A stretch of 64,000 nucleotides of DNA from Streptomyces sp. B1I3 (GTDB lineage Bacteria; Actinomycetota; Actinomycetes; Streptomycetales; Streptomycetaceae): positions 6,966,501-7,030,500 of the forward strand of contig NZ_JAUSYD010000001.1 of NCBI RefSeq assembly GCF_030816615.1, written 5' to 3'. The position numbers were made by a program, and so were the translations under genes. How positions within the stretch are numbered: the first letter of the stretch is position 1; every line of letters begins with the position of its first letter. Below are positions 1 to 8,269 of the stretch, in pieces. Below the pieces are notes generated by a model that saw only the letters and a program-made list of their open reading frames with translations, did not search any database and had not been told where the DNA came from.

Positions 1-69
1 GAGTCCCCGTGCGGCGCACTCGATGCGCTGCTCGTCGGTGGGACCTGCCAGGGACGCCGATTGATGCAT
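1..69 (-). CDS. 5' end of an unidentified gene, cut by the window edge
   Basis: Reading leftward from an ATG at 69, the frame stays open for 23 codons to the edge and begins MHQSASLAGPTDEQR. Codon third positions are mostly G or C, as in the real genes here. Nothing in so short a stretch identifies a family. The start lies inside an AT-rich palindrome (68-82), which would suit an autoregulated regulator gene, but that is inference. A TTGACA box at 91-86 sits so close to the ATG that the promoter and start assignments do not fit together neatly, so the start may be wrong. Confidence 0.35.
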   Translation of the reverse strand, partial: MHQSASLAGPTDEQRIECAARGL

Positions 70-91
70 ATACCAAGTATATAAATGTCAA
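62..91. promoter_or_regulatory. AT-rich palindrome and TTGACA box
   Basis: ATATAC-CAA-GTATAT (68-82) is a perfect 6-bp inverted repeat with a 3-bp centre in a strikingly AT-rich island of otherwise GC-rich DNA. On the minus strand a TTGACA element (91-86) lies just upstream. Together they look like an operator and promoter for the leftward gene at the edge. The cognate regulator is unknown; a GntR-type protein is one guess. Confidence 0.4.
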
Positions 92-449
92 GAGAGGTGC
101 TGGAACCAAGCCGGGGCAAAATGCCCGGCTCGCCCCGAAGTGCCATGAGGTCTGCCGCCCTGCTCTGTGCGTGGGCCAGGGCGGGCCAGCTGACGGCGGC
201 CGTGGGTCGCGCTTCCGGCGGGACGACCGGACCGCCCATGTCGACGAGCTGGAGCGCGTCGTCGTCGGCATCGGGCGGCCGCACGGTGATGGGCTGCGGG
301 GGCGTGGCCGTTACGCAACGTGACGCGCGCCACCCATATGGGTGTGGATCGGGTGTTTGTCGCCGCGCCGGTGGGTAAGGGGCTCGGTGATCCCCGGACG
401 TCGCAATCCGGTGGATGACGCATGAAAGCCACAGAGAGAGGGAAGTCCG
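70..449. other. Intergenic stretch without a supported gene
   Basis: Open frames here on both strands are low-complexity Arg/Ala/Gly-rich translations with no plausible ribosome-binding site or family signature. The stretch holds the palindrome at 331-344 and presumably the promoter of the small gene at 450. Confidence 0.5.
331..344. promoter_or_regulatory. 14-bp perfect palindrome
   Basis: CACCCATATGGGTG is a perfect palindrome about 105 bases upstream of the bL37-like gene. It is a candidate operator or promoter-associated site; no regulator can be named. Confidence 0.35.
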
Positions 450-527
450 ATGTCCTCGAAGCGACGTCGCAAGAAGAAGGCCCGCCGGAAGCACGGCGCG
501 AACCACGGCAGTCGTCCGCAGTGCTGA
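450..527 (+). CDS. 25-residue ribosomal protein bL37-like peptide
   Basis: The 25-codon gene encodes an extremely basic peptide: MSSKRRRKKKARRK, then HGANHGSRPQC. A purine-rich ribosome-binding stretch (GAGAGGGAAG) precedes the ATG and a very strong hairpin follows the stop, so it looks like a complete monocistronic unit. The Lys/Arg-rich start and the ANHGxRP ending resemble, from memory, the short actinobacterial large-subunit protein bL37, which binds rRNA on the ribosome. The assignment rests on composition and this tail motif only. A small nucleic-acid-binding peptide of another kind is the alternative. Confidence 0.6.
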   Translation: MSSKRRRKKKARRKHGANHGSRPQC

Positions 528-1155
528 GTGGGTGCGCCCACGCGGCGGGGGGTGGCACACGTGCCACCCCCCGCATGCGTCTCCGGCGGCATCACGGCAG
601 CACCCCCTGGCCCCCGGCGGGGGAGGCGGACCCCACGAGGACGCCGTCCGCCGGGCGGGGCGGGTCTGCTGTCCGGGAGTTGACCCTGCTGTCCGGCAGC
701 GGGGTCGACCTTGTCCGGAACGCGAGCGGCGCGGTGTCTCCGGACGCGTGCTCGATGCCGATCTCGCTGCCGTTCGCCACCCCTGCCGACGTGAGGCGGC
801 GGCTGTAGTTGCCGGGCTGCGTCCCCTGACCCGGATCGCCGGCCCCGGGCGTCCCTGACGCCTCATCAGTCACGCGGTGGGCGCACATCGGCGCGCATCT
901 GCATCGGGCACCCGGCGGGCGAGATCGGCAGCCGTTGCCGCAGGAGGGGCTCCGGGTGTGCGGGCCGGGGCTCGTCGGCCTCTCCGGAAGGAGCCCTGCC
1001 GGCCGCGAGGCGGGGCCCGTTCCGGGGGAGCGGGCAGGTGTCCGGGACATCGCACCTGCGTAGGCCCTGGGGTTTCCACCTCCCGCGACCGAGGCCTTCG
1101 CGACTGTGGCCTCTCCGGGCTGCCCCTCCCGGCGCAGCCTCGCCCGCGACCGGTT
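528..1155. other. Intergenic stretch with no recognised gene
   Basis: Apart from the hairpin at 545-574, no frame here has both a ribosome-binding site and a recognisable product. A minus-strand frame over 592-1050 is open, but its translation is Pro/Arg/Ser-rich and matches no family I know. The stretch lies downstream of gudD, where a decayed or very divergent gene is possible. Confidence 0.4.
545..574 (+). terminator. Strong hairpin after the bL37-like gene
   Basis: Two perfect 14-base arms, GCGGGGGGTGGCAC and GTGCCACCCCCCGC, face each other across two bases, 17 bases after the stop codon at 527. There is no U-tract, which is usual for Streptomyces terminators. Confidence 0.75.
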
Positions 1156-2484
1156 TCAGCGCACCAGGCAGGGGCGCTTGGCGTCGAACGTCCATCCCGG
1201 CACGAGGTACTGCATTCCGGCTGCGTCGTCCCGCGCCCCCAGAGCCTCCTTCCGGTAGAGCTCGTGCGCCGCGAGGAGGCGGTCCATGTCGAGCCGGACG
1301 CCCAGTCCGGGGGCGTCGGGGACGGCGATCTCGCCGCCGACGATCCGCGGCGGGGTGACGGTGAGCCGTTCCAGGCCCTCCTGCCAGATCCAGTGTGTGT
1401 CCAGGGCGTTGTACTCACCCGGGGCCGCGGCGCCGCAGTGCGTGACCATGGCGAGAGAGATGTCGAAGTGGTTGTTGGAGTGGCAGCCCCAGGTCAGGCC
1501 CATCGAATTGCACAGCTGGGCCACGCGCACGGAGCCCTGCATCGTCCAGAAGTGCGGGTCGGCCAGCGGGATCGACACCGACTGCAGGGCGAGGGCGTGG
1601 GTCAGTTGCCGCCAGTCCGTGGCGATCATGTTGGTCGCCGTGGGGAGCCCCGTGGCGCGGCGGAACTCGGCGAGCACCTCGCGCCCCGAGTAGCCGTCCT
1701 CGGCCCCGCAGGGGTCCTCGGCGTAGGCGAGCGTGCCCACCAGCGGCGAACACAGCTCAACTGCCTCGCGCAGCGACCACGCGCCGTTCGGGTCCAGGGT
1801 GATCCGGGCCCCGGGGAAGCGCTCCTTGAGCGCCCGTGCGGCCCTGACCTCCTCGGTGCCCGCCAGGACCCCGCCCTTGAGCTTGAAGTCCTGGAAGCCG
1901 TACAGGTCGTACGCCGCCTCCGCCTGGCGCACGATCGCCTCCGGCGTGAGGGCCTCCTCGTGCCGGAGGCGGTACCAGTCGACGTCCGAGCCGGGCTCGC
2001 GGACGTAGTCCAGGTCGGTGCGGCCGGGGTCGCCGACGTAGAAGAGGTAACCCAGCACCCGGACGGAGTTCCGCTGCAGGCCGTCGCCGAGCAGGGCCGC
2101 GACCGGTACGTCGAGGTGCTGGCCGAGCAGGTCGAGGAGCGCCGACTCGACGGCCGTGACGGCGTGCACGGTCGTTCGCAGGTCGAACGTCTGGGCACCT
2201 CGTCCGCCCGAGTCGCGGTCCGCGAACCGGTCCCCGATCTCGCGCAGAACGCGTTTGTAGTCGCCCACCTTCGCGCCCACGACCAGGGTCTCGGCGTCGC
2301 GCAGCGTCCGGGTGATCTTCTCACCGCCGGGTACCTCTCCCAGGCCCGTACGACCCTGCGAGTCCTGCAGGACGAGGATGTTGCGGGTGAAGAAGGGGCC
2401 GTGCGCGCCGGAGAGGTTCAGTTCCATGCAGTCGCGGCCGGCGACGGGGTAGACCGCGAAGCGCGTGATGGTCGGCTGGCTCAT
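1156..2484 (-). CDS. gudD: Glucarate dehydratase
   Basis: This enolase-superfamily enzyme removes water from D-glucarate (and L-idarate) to give 5-keto-4-deoxy-D-glucarate, the first step of cytoplasmic glucarate breakdown. The 442-residue protein matches the Escherichia coli GudD pattern from end to end: LSGAHGPFFTRNI near the N-terminus, GGRGAQTFDLRTT, the DFKLKGG catalytic-lysine strand, the metal-binding LDPNGAW and EDPCGAE strands, NMIATDW, and HSNNHFDIS with the catalytic histidine. The C-terminus, GMQYLVPGWTF, is complete. It lies 81 bases downstream of the GntP permease on the same strand, so the two probably share a transcript controlled by the divergent IclR gene. The only real doubt is substrate range between glucarate and related sugar acids. 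Confidence 0.95.
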   Translation of the reverse strand: MSQPTITRFAVYPVAGRDCMELNLSGAHGPFFTRNILVLQDSQGRTGLGEVPGGEKITRTLRDAETLVVGAKVGDYKRVLREIGDRFADRDSGGRGAQTFDLRTTVHAVTAVESALLDLLGQHLDVPVAALLGDGLQRNSVRVLGYLFYVGDPGRTDLDYVREPGSDVDWYRLRHEEALTPEAIVRQAEAAYDLYGFQDFKLKGGVLAGTEEVRAARALKERFPGARITLDPNGAWSLREAVELCSPLVGTLAYAEDPCGAEDGYSGREVLAEFRRATGLPTATNMIATDWRQLTHALALQSVSIPLADPHFWTMQGSVRVAQLCNSMGLTWGCHSNNHFDISLAMVTHCGAAAPGEYNALDTHWIWQEGLERLTVTPPRIVGGEIAVPDAPGLGVRLDMDRLLAAHELYRKEALGARDDAAGMQYLVPGWTFDAKRPCLVR

Positions 2485-2565
2485 GGGTACCGGATTCCTT
2501 GGGTCGGAGGGAGGGAGGGATGCGAGTGACGGGGGAGGGGGCCGTCACGGCCGTCACCGGGGTTC

Positions 2566-3903
2566 TCAGAGGCTGAGGACGTCAAGAGCCCACTCGGCGG
2601 CCAGGACGCCGCCCAGGCCGAGGACCGCGAGTACCGTCGTGTAGCCGGTACGCACCTTGATCGCCTCGATGACCGACAGGTTGAAGTACTCCTTGAACAG
2701 CCAGAATCCCGGGTCGTTGACATGGGAGAAGGCGATCGACCCGCACGAGACGGCGAGGACCATCATCTCGGGGTGGGCTCCGCTGCCCGCGAGGAGCGGC
2801 AGCACCACGCCGGAGGCCGTGACGACGGCGACCGTCGCCGAACCGAGCGCGACGCGGAGGATGGCGGCGATGAGCCAGGCCAGGATGATCGGCGAGATCG
2901 ACCAGCTCTCGGTGACGTCCTTGATGTAGTCGGATATGCCGCCTTCGACGAGGACGTTCTTGAAGGCGCCGCCCGCGCCGATCACCAGCAGGATCATCGC
3001 CATCGCCTGTGCCGCCGAGGTGCAGGACGCGCTGACGTCCGCGAGACTGCGGCCGATCCGGGGACCGAACGCCCAGATCGCCAGGAGGAGGGTCAGCAGG
3101 AGCGCGATCGGTGCCGAGCCGACGAAGGCGACCACGTGCAGGAACGGGCTCTCGCCGGACGTGGCCATGTCGGTCACGGCCGCGCCCGCGATCAGCGCCA
3201 CCGGGAAGAGGGCCACGAACAGTGACCAGCCCATGCCCGGCATCTCCTCGTCCGTGAACTCGCGGTCGCTGACGAGGCCCCTGGGTATGGAGGGGTTCAG
3301 CGCCTTGACGAACGGCAGGCGCGGCCACAGGAGCGCGATGAGCGCCCCGACCGGTACGGCGATGAAGAGGCCGTAGAAGAGGGTGTGGCCGACGGAGGCG
3401 TGGAAGGTCGCGGCCACGGCGGTGGGGCCGGGGTGCGGAGGCAGGAAGCTGTGCATGGTGGACAGCGCGATCGACATCGGCAGGCCGACCCACAGCAGGT
3501 TCGCCCCGGTGACCCTCACGAGCGTGAAGGCGATGGGCACGATGATGACGAAGGCGACCTCGTAGAACATCGTGACACCGATGAGCATGGACGTGATCAC
3601 CATGGCCACCTGGACCCAGCGGGGGCCGAAGGCGTCGAGGAGCTTGCCGGCTATGCGCTGTGCGGCGCCGGAGTCACCCATGACGCGGCCCACCATGGCG
3701 CCGAGCCCGATCGTGAGCATCGTGTCGCCGATCTGATCCCCGATGCCCGCCGACAGGACGTCCGGGACGTCGGCCACCGGAATGCCCTGCACCAGTGCGA
3801 CGCCGACCGCGACGACGAGGAGCGCGGCGAAGCCGTTGAGTTTCAGCCGGGTCATGAGGATCAGCAGCACCAGAACGCTGACCCCGACCACGAGGAGCGG
3901 CAT
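2566..3903 (-). CDS. GntP-family sugar-acid permease
   Basis: A 445-residue, highly hydrophobic membrane protein of the gluconate:H+ symporter (GntP) family, about the normal length and with roughly a dozen membrane segments. Family traits include LSTMHSFLPPHPGPTAVA in the first half and SCGSIAFSHVNDPGFW in the second. Placed directly before gudD, it most likely imports glucarate or a related aldarate rather than gluconate; this is inferred from context. Ribosome-binding site AGGGGAA lies seven bases before the ATG. Its promoter should lie in the 151-base gap shared with the divergent IclR gene, where an AT-rich inverted repeat is found. Confidence 0.9.
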   Translation of the reverse strand: MPLLVVGVSVLVLLILMTRLKLNGFAALLVVAVGVALVQGIPVADVPDVLSAGIGDQIGDTMLTIGLGAMVGRVMGDSGAAQRIAGKLLDAFGPRWVQVAMVITSMLIGVTMFYEVAFVIIVPIAFTLVRVTGANLLWVGLPMSIALSTMHSFLPPHPGPTAVAATFHASVGHTLFYGLFIAVPVGALIALLWPRLPFVKALNPSIPRGLVSDREFTDEEMPGMGWSLFVALFPVALIAGAAVTDMATSGESPFLHVVAFVGSAPIALLLTLLLAIWAFGPRIGRSLADVSASCTSAAQAMAMILLVIGAGGAFKNVLVEGGISDYIKDVTESWSISPIILAWLIAAILRVALGSATVAVVTASGVVLPLLAGSGAHPEMMVLAVSCGSIAFSHVNDPGFWLFKEYFNLSVIEAIKVRTGYTTVLAVLGLGGVLAAEWALDVLSL

Positions 3904-3993
3904 GTCAGTTCCCCTTCGAACTGTCGGACGATCGATGTGCCGAACAGGCGGCCGACTGTGACCTCGTGCTGCACCGCTCCACGATCACATCTC

Positions 3994-4014
3994 CATATGC
4001 AGATGGCGTATATG
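3994..4014. promoter_or_regulatory. AT-rich inverted repeat between gntP-gudD and the IclR gene
   Basis: CATAT (3994-3998) and ATATG (4010-4014) form an inverted repeat across 11 bases inside the divergent intergenic region, in DNA much richer in A+T than its surroundings. It is a reasonable operator for the neighbouring IclR regulator and overlaps the likely promoters of both transcripts. No consensus was available to compare. Confidence 0.4.
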
Positions 4015-4054
4015 TATGAGAACGGAGGTTAGGTGGGTGACCTGAGCGGGGTCA

Positions 4055-4876
4055 ATGGGTACGGTGGCGCGGATTTACGATGTGGCCATGCCGGAGAACA
4101 GCGGGGTCCGTTCAGTGAAGTCGGCGGCCCGTACCGTCGCGCTGCTCGAACTGCTCGCAGCGCGGGGCGACCGTCCCGCGCGCCTGGACGAACTCGCCGA
4201 GGAGCTGGGCGTACCACGCAGCAGCATGTACCAGTTGCTGCAGACGCTCATCGCCTGCCGCTGGGTGCGCTCCGACACGACCGGCTCGCTCTACGGCATC
4301 GGGATCCGCGCTCTGCATACGGGCACGAGCTACCTGGACAGCGACCCGCACGTGCGCACGGCCCGTCCCTACCTCGACGAGGCCTCACGCGTGCTCGGCG
4401 AGACGATCCACCTGGCACGCCTGGACGGCCCCGACGTCGTCTACCTCGCCACCCGCGAGTCCCACGAGTACCCGCGAACCATCAGCCGGGTCGGACGCCG
4501 GATCCCGGCCCATGCCGGAGCCCTCGGCAAGGCGCTGCTCGCTGAGCGTCTGGACGAGCAACTCCCGCTGCCTGCAGGAGAGTTGGCGGCACTCACGGAG
4601 AACACGCACACCGGGCACGCCGCCCTGCTCGCCGACCTCGCCGCTGTGCGCGGGCGCGGCTACTCCATCGACCGGGAGGAGACGGTCACCGGCATCGCCG
4701 GCTTCGGCTTCGCCCTGCGGTACGACTCACCCGCCACCGACGCCATCAGCTGCTCGGTGCCGGTGGGCCGACTCGGCGAAGAGCACGCGGCCCGGATCGT
4801 CGCCGTCATGCGGGAGACGCGCACGAAGATCGAGAGTGTCCTGTCCCCCGTCCCGGGCGCTCCCGACTGGCGCTGA
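4055..4876 (+). CDS. IclR-family transcriptional regulator of the glucarate genes
   Basis: The 273-residue protein has the two IclR parts: an N-terminal winged helix-turn-helix (SAARTVALLELLAARG, then LAEELGVPRSSMYQLLQTL, about residues 22-75) and a C-terminal effector-binding domain with the usual IHLARLDGPDVVYLATRES and RRIPAHAGALGKALLA segments. Such proteins bind small organic acids and usually control an adjacent divergent catabolic operon. Glucarate or its breakdown product is therefore the likely effector of this one. The ATG at 4055 has GCGGGG upstream; a second in-frame ATG at 4088 has no good ribosome-binding site and was rejected. Confidence 0.88.
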   Translation: MGTVARIYDVAMPENSGVRSVKSAARTVALLELLAARGDRPARLDELAEELGVPRSSMYQLLQTLIACRWVRSDTTGSLYGIGIRALHTGTSYLDSDPHVRTARPYLDEASRVLGETIHLARLDGPDVVYLATRESHEYPRTISRVGRRIPAHAGALGKALLAERLDEQLPLPAGELAALTENTHTGHAALLADLAAVRGRGYSIDREETVTGIAGFGFALRYDSPATDAISCSVPVGRLGEEHAARIVAVMRETRTKIESVLSPVPGAPDWR

Positions 4877-5179
4877 TCCTCGCGCGTCCCGCTTCGCGCC
4901 GGATCCCTCCGGCGTCGGGCACCGGAGTGTCCACGGGCCCGGAACCGGTCGCCACCGGCAAGGGCGATGTCCACCCACCTCATGGACGGCCACGACCCGC
5001 CATCGACAGACGGGTGACCTCACGACGCCCGTGACCTGCTCGGATGTGAAATTCCCGGGACAGGTCGCGTGTCCGTCTGTGACTCTCGGAGTGTTTGCAG
5101 TTCCCGGCAAGAACGGCCCGTGGCGCCCCGGCCCCTGACGGACGTGGCACACGTGGGCGGACCGATGAAAGGATTCACT
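4877..5179. other. Intergenic stretch before the GH43 gene
   Basis: No gene is supported. The stretch must contain the terminator of the IclR gene and the promoter of the GH43 gene, but I recognise neither a clear hairpin nor a known operator such as the CebR site seen elsewhere in the window. Confidence 0.45.
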
Positions 5180-6721
5180 GTGTCGAGCGTGCCCGAGACG
5201 GGTAGCACCTTCACCAATCCCGTGATCCCCGGGTTCCACCCCGATCCCAGCGTCTGCCGCGTGGGGGACGACTACTACCTCGCCTGCTCCAGCTTCGAGT
5301 ACTTCCCCGGTGTGCCCCTTTTCCACAGCCGGGACCTGGTGCACTGGACCCGGATGGGCAACGCCCTGGACCGGCCGTCGCAGTTGAGTCTCCCGCGGGA
5401 CACGGCCTCCTCCAAGGGGATCTACGCCCCCACCCTTCGCCACCACGACGGCCGCTTCTGGCTGATCACGACGAACGTGAGCGACGGCGGCAACCTGCTG
5501 TTCCACACCACGGACCCGGCCGGCCCCTGGTCCGAACCGATCCGGCTGCCCGGGGTCGAGGGCATCGATCCGGATATCGCCTGGGACGAGGACGGCAACT
5601 GCTGGTGCACCACCGCGGGCGTCGCGCAGATCCGCATCGATCCGTACACGGGGGAGTCCTTCGGTGCGCCACGCCGGATCTGGTCCGGCACACCCGGCGC
5701 CAAGGCGCCGGAGGCACCGCACCTGTACCGGATCGGCGCCTACTGGTACCTGCTCATCGCCGAAGGCGGCACCGAGCGGTGCCACGGCGTCTCGATCGCC
5801 CGGGGCCGCACGTCCGACGGCCCGTTCGAGCCCTGCCCGGCCAACCCGGTCCTGACGCACCGCGGCACCGACCTCCCGGTCCAGAACACCGGCCACGCCG
5901 ACCTGGTCCAGGGCCCCGACGGGTCGTGGTGGATGATGCTGCTCGGGGTACGACCGCTCGGCGGCAGCCCGGGCTGGCACGTGCTCGGCAGGGAGACGTT
6001 CCTGGCCCCGGTGACCTGGGTCGACGACTGGCCGGTCGTCGGTGAGGTGGCGCCCGTCATGCCCGCGCCCCCGTGGCCCCTCCAGCCGGCCGCCACCGTG
6101 CCGGTCCGTGACGACTTCGGCCTGGCGGAGCTCGCCCCGGTATGGATATCCCCTCGGGACCGGCCGGCCGACGCCTGCACCACCGGGGAACGCCCCGGGT
6201 GGCTGACCCTCCGGGGCCGTGGCACCTCACTCGACGCCCCCGACGTGACGTTCGTCGGCCGGCGCCAGGAGCACCTGTCCTGCCGCGCCCGGACCCTGAT
6301 GGACCCGGCTGAGGGCGTCGGTGGACTGGCCGTGCGCCTCGACGAGAGCCACCACTACGACATCGAGGCGGGGTCCGGCGAGGTCCGTGTGATCGCCCGC
6401 ATCGGCCCGCTGCGCACTGTGGTGGCGTCCCGCCCGCTGCCCGCCGGACCGCAGGTCCTGCGGATGGAGGTGTCCGCCACCAGGGCGCCGGTCGACGCGC
6501 GGAGCGGCCCCGACGTCCTTGTCCTCGGCGTCGAGGAACCGGACGGCACCTTCGCCGAGCTGGCCCGGCTCGAGGGCCGCTACCTGTCCACGGAGGTCGC
6601 CGGCGGCTTCACCGGCCGGGTCATCGGGATGTACGCCTCGACCGGCACCGTCCACTTCGACTGGTTCGACTACGAGCCGCTGCCCGACACGATCCGAAGG
6701 GCGCCCTCGACCGGGGAGTGA
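5180..6721 (+). CDS. Glycoside hydrolase family 43 (beta-xylosidase / arabinofuranosidase type)
   Basis: A 513-residue intracellular-looking GH43 enzyme with no signal peptide. The five-bladed propeller shows the three catalytic carboxylates in normal context: base Asp in NPVIPGFHPDPS, the pKa-setting Asp in GIDPDIAWDEDG, and acid Glu in APEAPHLYR. The last 190 or so residues form a beta-sandwich domain typical of GH43 beta-xylosidases (about residues 315-505). It should cleave xylose or arabinose from short xylan-derived oligosaccharides. Start choice: GTG at 5180 has AAAGGA six bases upstream, whereas the in-frame ATG at 5165 has no such site. The exact subfamily and substrate cannot be fixed from motifs. 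Confidence 0.88.
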   Translation: MSSVPETGSTFTNPVIPGFHPDPSVCRVGDDYYLACSSFEYFPGVPLFHSRDLVHWTRMGNALDRPSQLSLPRDTASSKGIYAPTLRHHDGRFWLITTNVSDGGNLLFHTTDPAGPWSEPIRLPGVEGIDPDIAWDEDGNCWCTTAGVAQIRIDPYTGESFGAPRRIWSGTPGAKAPEAPHLYRIGAYWYLLIAEGGTERCHGVSIARGRTSDGPFEPCPANPVLTHRGTDLPVQNTGHADLVQGPDGSWWMMLLGVRPLGGSPGWHVLGRETFLAPVTWVDDWPVVGEVAPVMPAPPWPLQPAATVPVRDDFGLAELAPVWISPRDRPADACTTGERPGWLTLRGRGTSLDAPDVTFVGRRQEHLSCRARTLMDPAEGVGGLAVRLDESHHYDIEAGSGEVRVIARIGPLRTVVASRPLPAGPQVLRMEVSATRAPVDARSGPDVLVLGVEEPDGTFAELARLEGRYLSTEVAGGFTGRVIGMYASTGTVHFDWFDYEPLPDTIRRAPSTGE

Positions 6722-6739
6722 GCCACGGAGTGGGCCGAA

Positions 6740-6787
6740 CGGCGGAAGGACGCCTCCAGCCACGCCGATCGGCGGAAGGACGCCTCC
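6740..6787. repeat. Two copies of an 18-bp GC-rich repeat
   Basis: CGGCGGAAGGACGCCTCC occurs at 6740-6757 and 6770-6787, a 30-base period. Each copy can form a small hairpin (GGCG/CGCC) and the pair lies just after the GH43 stop, so it may help end transcription. Confidence 0.5.
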
Positions 6788-6896
6788 GGCCGCCCCGCAG
6801 CACCTGGCCTGCGTCGCGGTCGGGGCCCGACCGATCGGCATGCCCTGCCTGGCGTGTGCGCGGGGGAGGGGTGACCGGGCGTTCTACGGTGGGCTG

Positions 6897-7493
6897 ATGC
6901 GACCCGTTCCCAAGTGGGCCCTGCTTTCCTCGGCATGCGCGCCCGTCCTCCTGGTCGGAGGGTGGGCGCTCGCGGCACTGCTGGAGGGGCCCGCCTACGA
7001 TCCCGCCTCGCAGACCATCAGTGTGCTGGCCGCCTACGGCGCGGCGGGGTCCTGGGTGATGACCGGAGCGTTCGTCGCGCTGGGCATCTGCCACCTGCTC
7101 ACCGCCTGGGGGCTGCGCCCGGCCGCCCCCGCCGGTCGCGCGGCGCTGGCCGGCGGGGGAGCGGCGGCGTTGGCGGTGGCCCTGCTCCCTGCGCCGAGCA
7201 GCGGAGGGTCCCTGCATCACGGCTCGATCGTCGTGGTCGGGTTCACCCTCCTCGCGGTGTGGCCGGTCCTGGCCGTCGACCGCGGCGGAGGGGCGCCCTG
7301 GGGGCTGCGGCCGGTGCCCTCCGTCGTGGTGACCGCTCTGATGGGCATCGGTGCGGGCTGGTTCCTCATCGAGCTGAACCGCCACGGCGCGGCCGGTGTC
7401 GCCGAACGCCTCGTGACGTGTTTCCAGTCTGTGTGGCCCCTGGTCGTCGTCGCCTCGTGCCTCTCCCGTCCCGGCGATGGCGGCCCGCCCTAG
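6897..7493 (+). CDS. DUF998-like membrane protein
   Basis: The 198-residue protein has about six hydrophobic segments and begins MRPVPKWALLSSACAPVLLV. Its layout, with YDPASQTISVLAAYG after the first membrane span and a later LHHGSIVVVGFTLLAVWP segment, is that of DUF998 integral membrane proteins, whose function is unknown. It follows the GH43 gene on the same strand after 175 bases and converges with the DoxX gene. The ATG at 6897 is chosen because the hydrophobic N-terminus begins there; upstream codons are low complexity. Confidence 0.7.
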   Translation: MRPVPKWALLSSACAPVLLVGGWALAALLEGPAYDPASQTISVLAAYGAAGSWVMTGAFVALGICHLLTAWGLRPAAPAGRAALAGGGAAALAVALLPAPSSGGSLHHGSIVVVGFTLLAVWPVLAVDRGGGAPWGLRPVPSVVVTALMGIGAGWFLIELNRHGAAGVAERLVTCFQSVWPLVVVASCLSRPGDGGPP

Positions 7494-7556
7494 GGACCGG
7501 GACGGGGCCGGTCGGGGCAGGCGATACCGCTTCCCGCCCCGTCAGGACGACGTACG

Positions 7557-8120
7557 TCAGTTCCGGACCAGCAGCACGAGCCCGGCGCTCACCGCACCGA
7601 GTGCCACGGCAGTACTTCCGTAGGCGAGGCGGTGGGCCCGCAGGCCCGGCAGGAAGCGGTCCGCCGCGATCCGGCCGGGTCCGGTGAGGGCGAGCGCCGC
7701 CGCACCGGCGGCCAGCAGCACTTCGTACTCGACGCCCTCGGGAGCGAAGAAGCCGCCGCCCCACTTCACGGCGAGGGCGTTGATCATGGTGCCGAGGACG
7801 GCGGCGCCGGCGAGCGGGGTGAGCAGCCCGCACGCGAGGCCGAGCCCGCCGAGGGTCTCGCTGAGTCCGGCGATCAGGGCCATCGCCTCGCCGGAGGGGT
7901 AGCCGCTCATGGTGAAGAACTGGCCGGTGCCCTCCAGGCCGCCGCCTCCGAACCAGCCGAAGAGCTTCTGTGCTCCGTGCGCGGCGACGGTCAGTCCCAG
8001 GGCCAGCCGCAACAGGAGCAGCCCGCCGTCATAGGCGTTTGGCGAGGCGCCGCCGTTCCGGGCGCCGTCGTACTGGGCGACACCGGAGGGGGAGCCGGTG
8101 GTGTGGAGGGTGGCAGACAT
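7557..8120 (-). CDS. DoxX-family membrane protein
   Basis: A small integral membrane protein of the DoxX family (187 residues, four or so membrane spans). Visible family features are LLLRLALGLTVAAHGAQKLF with FGWFGGGGLEGTGQFF in the first half and the middle span LSETLGGLGLACGLL. Members occur in oxidative- and thiol-stress operons, but the biochemical role is unsettled. The ATG at 8120 is preferred because it places both TTGAA/TTCAA palindromes (8161-8212) upstream of the coding region; ATGs at 8147 and 8174 in the same frame would put the operator inside the gene. The next gene upstream on the same strand is a VOC protein. Confidence 0.82.
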   Translation of the reverse strand: MSATLHTTGSPSGVAQYDGARNGGASPNAYDGGLLLLRLALGLTVAAHGAQKLFGWFGGGGLEGTGQFFTMSGYPSGEAMALIAGLSETLGGLGLACGLLTPLAGAAVLGTMINALAVKWGGGFFAPEGVEYEVLLAAGAAALALTGPGRIAADRFLPGLRAHRLAYGSTAVALGAVSAGLVLLVRN

Positions 8121-8160
8121 GGGCGCAGGTCTCTCTGTCGCGGACATCGAAGAGCTCGAA

Positions 8161-8212
8161 GCTTGAAACTTCAAGCGGCGTCTCGAACCTAACAGGTGTG
8201 TGAAAGTTCAAA
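8161..8212. promoter_or_regulatory. Paired TTGAA-NN-TTCAA operator sites upstream of doxX
   Basis: GCTTGAA-AC-TTCAAGC (8161-8176) is a perfect inverted repeat. A second, shorter copy, TGAA-AG-TTCA, occupies 8201-8210, with its centre 37 bases away. Repeated TTGAA/TTCAA half-sites of this kind are common targets of MarR-type regulators and often sit upstream of doxX genes. No such regulator gene is in the window. Confidence 0.6.
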
Positions 8213-8269
8213 CAACCCGCACCCGATGTCACCCGCAGCCCGCCCCGGTACCCTCTTCGGCCTCATCCG

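Noticed and set aside
592..1050. Open minus-strand frame of 152 codons
   Set aside because: The product is Pro/Arg/Ser-rich and matches no family, and no convincing ribosome-binding site was seen. It may still hide a decayed gene.
877..2529. Long plus-strand frame opposite gudD
   Set aside because: It is the antisense shadow of a clear glucarate dehydratase; its translation is low complexity.
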